The notes beneath the pieces were generated by a model. The model made no database searches, was not told where the DNA came from, and saw only the letters and a list, made by a program, of their open reading frames with translations. 64,000 nt of DNA from Myrica gale (taxonomy: Eukaryota > Streptophyta > Magnoliopsida > Fagales > Myricaceae), in assembly GCA_963930655.1 (NCBI GenBank), contig OZ005621.1:5567001-5631000 (forward strand), given 5' to 3'. Position numbers and translations under genes: made by a program. Within the stretch, counting starts at the first letter, position 1, and every line of letters begins with the position of its first letter. Positions 58,604-64,000 of this stretch are shown piece after piece.

Positions 58604-58610
58604 AGTTTAA
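58604..58610 (+). terminator. snRNA 3' box of U2 copy 1
   Basis: ccCAGTTTAA fits the plant snRNA 3'-end signal (CA..AGTNNAA), about 10 bases beyond the mature end. Confidence 0.65.
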
Positions 58611-58619
58611 ATTGCTTTC

Positions 58620-59221
58620 AATGATAGCGGTCCAATCATAGGCGAGAGCGCTGTAAGAAGCACTAGCCGGCCCCTTAGCTTAAGGTTCGGCTCTATAAAC
58701 AATTAACTTATCTTGGGACAAGTTTCAGCTCCTAAATTGGTTAGCCCGATCCCATCCGCCAAGCCTGCCAGCTCTCTAACGGGTCCCGGGTCCATTAGTT
58801 ATCTACAACCTAAGTAGATTGGACCGTCTCCTGTATTGTACAAGACCTGAAAAGCTCTTTAGGAGTCCTGTTTTGTATTGTATTTTAGACTATTTAGTCA
58901 CATGGTCAATAAGTCCGTCTCTCTAAATACGGATTATAATAGGAGTCCCCCTATTTTGTATTAGTCACATCTAATCTTAGATATTGGGAGTGATGAAACA
59001 CATGATCCTCGTATACGCCACTTAGTTTCTACTTGTTAGCTGAGATAAGCCGTAATACAAATTGTGAGATCAATTTTGGACATATCATAATTTCACTTCT
59101 TTCAGCGGTAATACAAATTGAATTTCACTATTTGTTTTGTCAGAAACCAATTATTTGAAACATCTTATAAATTGTCATTATAAGTAAATAATAAGCAAGA
59201 ATAACATCAAATTTGAAGGGC
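58620..59221. other. Spacer between U2 copy 1 and the LINE remnant
   Basis: No coding sequence or RNA recognised. Confidence 0.45.
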
Positions 59222-60180
59222 CAATACCGAGGTGATTTGTCGTGCCGTTTAAGTGGAGCCCCTGAAGAGTCTATGCATCACCTCCTATCCTGCTCCTACT
59301 CTCAGATGATCTAGCGTCTCTCCCCCTAGCCTCTCAACGTGGAATCATTTCAATCTAGGAGCTTACATCGGTGGATACTTATCCTTCAAGACTTCCTGGC
59401 ACGAGTCATAATTTTCATCTCTTTACCATAATTATAATGGATTGCCTTTGGATGGCTCAAAACCGTTTAGTTCATAATTCCACTCGATTGGGACCTCTTA
59501 CCTTGTTGAGGAAAATTTTAAATTGTTACCGGGAGCATATAGCTGAGTGGAGGGCTCTCCCTCGACTACAAAAGAAGGTTCCTGCAAATTGTATCATCCA
59601 AGGTCATTTTCATCGTATGACTTCTGATGTGGCTATTTGACCAAATTTTGGCATGAGTGTTTTGCCGTCCTTTTTCATTCGAATGGTGATATTTTTCCCG
59701 TTTGGACAAACTCTTATCTGTCATGGATCCTCTGATTGGAGAAGCTGAAACGGCTTTGTTGGCAATTTTAAAAGCACAAGAGCTGAAGATATCTCATTCG
59801 TTGCTGGAGGGGGACTTCTACAGTTGTCGAGAGACTTCAAACTCCCTTTGCTTCGCTTGTCGCTATGCCTTGGCGGATTGAGTTGTTAATCCACAATTTA
59901 AAATCCATGCTTGATCGTTTTCCTCTCTTTTCCTCTATCAAAATTCAGAGAGTTAACAATGATCTGGTTCACTCTTTCGCAACTTGGGCGGCTGCCCATT
60001 CCTTCTCTGGACTGTGGAAGTTTGATGGAGCTAAACCTCCATGCTTCCGTTTCTGTAGTGTCGTTTTGTGCTTTGTAGTTATTTGTTTTGGGTTGTCGGT
60101 GGTGTTCTTCTGTTGGGTTTGGTGTTTTGTAGTGCAGCCCAATTGGTGGGCTTCCCACTTCTTGGTTGCAACAAATCCAT
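59222..60180 (+). mobile_element. LINE remnant (zf-RVT and RNase H-like part)
   Basis: Decayed plus-strand frames read MHHLLSC (zf-RVT tail), IIIMDCLWMAQNRLVHN and WRALPRL. After frameshifts comes an RNase H-like stretch, EAETALLAILKAQELKISHS then LLEGDF (the Glu and Asp resemble the acidic residues of the plant LINE RNase H domain), and finally NDLVHSFATWAAAHSFSG. Several stops interrupt it. Ends and target duplication could not be determined. It belongs to a different LINE family from the insertions at 10204 and 19656, which lack the RNase H part. Confidence 0.75.
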
Positions 60181-60229
60181 TGCAAGAAAGAGCCCATGAT
60201 GAAAAACAATATACTCGGAAGTTTCTTTA

Positions 60230-60240
60230 ATCCCACACGG
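60230..60240 (+). promoter_or_regulatory. Upstream sequence element (USE) of U2 copy 2
   Basis: ATCCCACACGG, 33 bases before the TATA box; same arrangement as copy 1. Confidence 0.85.
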
Positions 60241-60273
60241 AGAAGGTGTCAGAGCAGCGAAACAGAAGCAGAC

Positions 60274-60280
60274 TATAAAA
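60274..60280 (+). promoter_or_regulatory. TATA box of U2 copy 2
   Basis: TATAAAA starting 33 bases upstream of the U2 5' end. Confidence 0.85.
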
Positions 60281-60306
60281 CGTGAAGCAAGCTTCGTTTT
60301 AAAATC

Positions 60307-60500
60307 ATACCTTTCTCGGCCTTTTGGCTAAGATCAAGTGTAGTATCTGTTCTTATCAGTTTAATATCTGATACGTGGTCCATCAGATCACAAGATATTA
60401 AATTAATTTCTTGAGGGGGAGAGTCTACTACAGTAGCTTGCTGCTGAGGCTCTCAAGCGTCGCCCATGCGTTGCACTAAAGCACGGGCCTGGCGCACCCC
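60307..60500 (+). ncRNA. U2: U2 spliceosomal snRNA, copy 2
   Basis: A second 194-nt U2, identical to copy 1 through the first 75 or so bases, including the branch-point-pairing GTAGTA segment and the Sm-like site. Differences cluster in stem-loop II (right arm AGATCAC instead of GGGCCAC, weakening the pairing with GTGGTCC) and in the 3' half. Copy 2 has the usual CGTCGCCCATGCG where copy 1 has CGCCAATGCG. A 3' box (AGTTCTAAA, 60511) follows. The promoter homology (tttctttaRtcccacacggag ... cagaagc..actataaaac) shows the whole transcription unit was duplicated. Probably functional, possibly a variant. Confidence 0.93.
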
Positions 60501-60519
60501 ACCAAAACCAAGTTCTAAA

Positions 60520-61965
60520 GTCTTAATGTTCCTGCCTTGGCCCACAACAATTAAAAAGTAATTAATGAAAATGAAATACGTACTAACAGCTCCAGATCGA
60601 CTAGGATAATAGGAGACTAGATCCACAAGGTCAGGATTATTTTGTTGAGGGAAGATTAAATCATGCCTTAGATTTCCTGCTGAGGTGATCTCAGTTGTTT
60701 GATTTTCAAGTTCTCTTATAGATTTTTTAAGCGCAAATGATCTGTTCAATTATTTGATTTCCTGTTGTATAATTTTTTAGTTCTTTTTTTTTGTATTTAT
60801 TATAACTATGTTTTTATAGTTTTTGTCCAAAATTAAGTTAACCAAGCCTGCCTCTCTTAGGGGCTGTTTGGTATACAAGTAGTCTCAGGATTTTTTTGAA
60901 TTCTCAGAATACAAAATATTCTATAACCAAACATCATTCTTAACACTACATAAAAATAACTAAAACACGCATACCAATTAAGTTAACATCACCTAAAAAT
61001 TCTCAAAAAACCTTCTAACCGAACAACCTCTTAGAATGATGTCACGAAAATAACTCTTACAAACAAATATGTGGGAACAAATGGATTTAATACCAAAAAG
61101 GCTCAAATGAAAGAAAATGAATTTAATATCCAAATGTTTTAAGCTTAACTTACAGTTACGAGACTAGACAGTAACCCATTTTCTGAGCACGTATGTAGGA
61201 TTAGTTGATACCCAATCCGAGCCCACAAAAATTGGGGCTTTCAAAATTTTGGGCCCCCGAGAGGCCTCTTGGCCTTGTACAACTGTACAAGCTTACTACA
61301 CGATGACGTTTCAAGTTTGGCAAACATTTTGTTGACCTCAGTTATACGACGAAAGCCATCTCACCGTTTAAATGGTCTAGTTAGTGGAGAGGTGAGACTC
61401 TCCGTCTGTTTCGGGGGAGTGGGAGGGGGTGGGGGATTTTCGATATCCGTCCCAGCCAAGTCTGTCTCTAGTATTTTTCTTTCCTTCATTGAATTGAACT
61501 TTTACTTTGGTTCAAGTTTATACGGGAGACTGTTATGGACGTCTACTTGTACATCTTCATGAGGTTGTTTGATATTTGGCTTTTCTATCCCTAATTGGCA
61601 TTTAATGTTATATACTAGGTGATCTTCCATTTCAGGGCTCGAGAATTTGAGAACCCCAAGTTTCATTCTATTTTTGATTGCGCTGCCTCGCGCGCCTGGT
61701 TGGAACTGTGATCTTTGGATTATCAATTTTGTCTCGGAATTTTGGCGGTCGAATACGGGGGGGAATTGGGTTTGTCTATTTCTTGAGATTAGCGATTTGT
61801 TGTTGGGAGTTTTCGGATTTTATTTGTATTGAATATAGTTTTTATTAGTATGGATATTGAGATTTAACTTCTTGGGATTGTGAATGTTGGTGTTGAGATG
61901 TTTTGAATTGAGTTTTGGGGAATTTTGATGAACTAAGTTTGTCAATTTTGAAGTGTGTTGTGATA
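60520..61965. other. Spacer and 5' region of the DnaJ gene
   Basis: No gene recognised before the DnaJ ATG. It contains the MITE at 60857-61033. The last 500 bases probably hold the promoter and 5' UTR, possibly with an intron. Confidence 0.4.
60857..61033. mobile_element. Short MITE, copy B of a two-copy family
   Basis: About 177 bp from gggctgtttggtata to taaccgaacaacctctta. Reverse complement of the unit at 39633-39802, with inverted ends (gtttggt / accgaac). Confidence 0.75.
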
Positions 61966-63006
61966 ATGGACGGTAACAAGGATGAAGCCTTGAGATGTGT
62001 TCGTATTGCTGAAGAAGCAATCGCCTCTGGGAATAAAGAGCGTGCCCTGAAGTTCATTAAATTTGCAAAACGCCTAGACCATAATTTTCAAGCAGAGGAA
62101 CTTCTGGCTGCGTGTGAGAAGCTCGATTCAGGGTCTCCTGTGTCTTCTATTGATGAAAAATTTGCCTCTAAGAGTAACACCGGGCCTGGTCCGACAAAAT
62201 CTGCTGAGGGATCAAATGGGGAGCGTAATTGTACTGAAGAACATGTCCAATTGATTAGGCACATTAAGACAAATAAGGACTATTATGATATTCTTGGTGT
62301 AGGAAAGAATTGTTCTGTTGAGGAGATAAGGAAGGCGTATAGGAAATTGTCCTTGAAAGTTCATCCTGATAAGAACAAGGCTCCCGGTTCTGAAGAGGCA
62401 TTTAAGAAAGTAAGCAAGGCCTTCAAGTGTTTAAGTGACAGTGATTCGAGGAGGCAGTATGATCAGATGGGTTTAGTTGATGAATTTGAGCACAACCAAC
62501 AGTATAATGTTAGGCGGAGGAGAAGAACGACGCATGACTTGTTTGATGATGATTTTGATCCTGATGAGATATTCAAGGCTTTCTTTGCTCAGGGAGATAT
62601 GTTTCGAGCAAACCAGGTTTATAGGACCAGAGGAACGGCCAGTAATCAAAGGGGGGAAGTTCGTGGAGGACCTAGTATTTTGATTCTTATTCAATTATTA
62701 CCGTTTTTGATAATATTACTGCTTGCATATCTCCCCTTCCACGAGCCTGACTATTCCTTGTATAAGAATTACCCCTATCAGATACCTAAGATGACTGAGA
62801 AATATGGAGTGGAGTTTTATGTTAGATCATCATCGTTTGAGAAGCATTATCCTCTTGGAAGTCAAGGTCGGGCTAACATTGAGGACAGTGTTATTAAGGA
62901 TTACAAAAGTCTGCTTTGGCGCCACTGTCACATAGAGGTGCAGAGGCGTCGCGTGAATAAAAATCTGCCAACTCCATACTGCGATAAGCTACATGACTTG
63001 AGTTGA
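61966..63006 (+). CDS. Membrane-anchored DnaJ protein, DUF1977 type, single exon
   Basis: 346 residues, complete (ATG 61966, TGA 63004-63006). A J domain at about 105-169 (DYYDILGVGKNC, HPD at 133-135, AFKCLSDSDSRRQYD) stimulates Hsp70 ATPase. The N-terminal 50 residues (EALRCVRIAEEAIASGNKERALKF) are the helical repeat typical of this plant/animal DNAJB12/14-like class. A run of Arg at 183-187 precedes a single transmembrane segment at about 237-257 (ILIQLLPFLIILLLAYLPF), then the DUF1977 region with EKYGVEFYV. Family members sit in the ER membrane with the J domain facing the cytosol and help in quality control. The earlier in-frame TTG at 61915 was rejected. Resembles Arabidopsis At3g57340/At5g05750 by recall. 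Confidence 0.95.
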   Translation: MDGNKDEALRCVRIAEEAIASGNKERALKFIKFAKRLDHNFQAEELLAACEKLDSGSPVSSIDEKFASKSNTGPGPTKSAEGSNGERNCTEEHVQLIRHIKTNKDYYDILGVGKNCSVEEIRKAYRKLSLKVHPDKNKAPGSEEAFKKVSKAFKCLSDSDSRRQYDQMGLVDEFEHNQQYNVRRRRRTTHDLFDDDFDPDEIFKAFFAQGDMFRANQVYRTRGTASNQRGEVRGGPSILILIQLLPFLIILLLAYLPFHEPDYSLYKNYPYQIPKMTEKYGVEFYVRSSSFEKHYPLGSQGRANIEDSVIKDYKSLLWRHCHIEVQRRRVNKNLPTPYCDKLHDLS

Positions 63007-64000
63007 GCATGAAGGTAAATTAAAGTGCTCTCTTTGCTAGATGGCAGAGTTCTATATGGGCGCTTCTCTCAATTTATTTTTATGCTGTTCGCTAGGCCTG
63101 TTTTGGTTCTGGTAAATTGTGGCGACATTTTCTCAAAATTGTCTGCTTGAAGGAGAGCTATAATCATCCTGTCATATTGACCAGGCTTTTCTTACATCTA
63201 TTGGCTGGAATGGCTGGTGATGCTGGCTGATAAACCAAAATTGCCTTCCCTATTTGAAAAGTGGCCAGTTGGACAGGGGAGGGGGGGAAGATCCAGATCT
63301 GGAGTATTGGTTATCTTATGATCCTGGAACAGCTTAGTAGAACAAAATGAAATTTTCTTTATGTACAGATCTGGTGATATGCGACTCTTTGAACATGTTG
63401 GGAACCTTACTTTCTTGTAATACCACTTACCATCTGAATTTACAGCTTTAGATTTGTTTGGTTTCCATTTCAGCTTCCAGGACTGTAGATTTCATAACTT
63501 TCAGTTCTAGTCCAGCCTACCCGATCTTTTATCATCTAGAATCCACTCAAAGCTCTACTGGAAGTTCTCTCTGCCCCTAGCATGTTCCAGTTTGGTGTTG
63601 GTTATCTGTCGGAGGACAGCCAGTCCATATTATTGCAATTTACAAAAGCTATCAGAATCTGATAAGCGTGATGGCATTATAATTCCAAACAAATAGCTTT
63701 GGGCTTATGTACATTCCAAAAGTACTATTGGATTCATGGGTTTTAAATTACTTAATTTGAATCATTTTTGTTTCCTATGGTTTTCTTATATTTCCTTATT
63801 TTTGTGTCTCACGCCTTCCACCCTTGACTACACAGAAGATTTCTCCTATATAAAACAACTTTTTTAACTTGATAGGCATTATTTTGTGCCATCTGCATTT
63901 CTTCACTTCATCCATTATCTACTTCTGTGAGCAAGGGATGCCTCCTCCTATCTGTACTAGTACCTAATTAAATTCAGGATAACAAGCTCAATACTCAGGT
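63007..64000. other. DnaJ 3' UTR and downstream spacer
   Basis: A GT donor (gaaggtaaat) 7 bases after the stop hints at a 3' UTR intron. No other gene recognised to the window end. Confidence 0.4.

Noticed and set aside
59865..60230. 121-codon plus-strand ORF before U2 copy 2
   Set aside because: It is the out-of-frame tail of the LINE RNase H-like remnant, not an independent gene.

Overview
This is nuclear DNA of a flowering plant, most likely a woody eudicot. The evidence is AT-rich sequence, plant-type GT-AG introns, plant gene families (ESD4-type SUMO protease, kinesin-13A, TCTP), plant-style U2 snRNA promoters and abundant small transposons. The species cannot be fixed from the sequence.

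Layout. 1-2084 (+): 3' part of a conserved plant gene I cannot name. 3601-4203 (+): dead fragment of an ABCC (MRP-type) transporter gene. 4.2-8.8 kb: AT-rich DNA with a long-TIR Mutator-like element. 8834-14375 (+): complete nine-exon ESD4/ULP1-type SUMO protease, with a LINE tail in intron 3 and a hAT-like element in intron 6. 16186-25653 (-): complete twelve-exon KINESIN-13A, convergent with ESD4, with an antisense truncated LINE in one intron. 26.2-35.4 kb: transposon-rich intergenic DNA with nested Mutator-like/hAT elements, a SINE and two hAT MITEs with perfect target duplications. 35473-37068 (-): complete five-exon TCTP. 37.2-41 kb: AT-rich MITE-bearing spacer. 41047-50335 (+): RING-H2 protein gene with two 3-4 kb introns and a 190-bp tandem duplication just past its stop. 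52128-57416 (+): decayed copy of the condensin II subunit gene CAP-D3. 58400-58593 and 60307-60500 (+): two U2 snRNA genes with complete plant promoters, separated by a LINE remnant. 61966-63006 (+): single-exon membrane-anchored DnaJ protein (DUF1977 type).

The genes form no operon or cluster; they are independent housekeeping or regulatory loci (SUMO removal, microtubule depolymerisation, growth control, ubiquitination, splicing, ER protein folding). The most interesting structures are (i) an inverted copy of part of RING-gene exon 6 placed 190 bp upstream of the CAP-D3-like start codon, (ii) the CAP-D3 copy, with introns kept but a stop, frameshifts and missing exons, and (iii) the duplicated U2 unit with one copy diverged in stem-loop II. 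I found no clearly new biological system. The accessory signal is mostly transposon archaeology plus these gene-fragment duplications.
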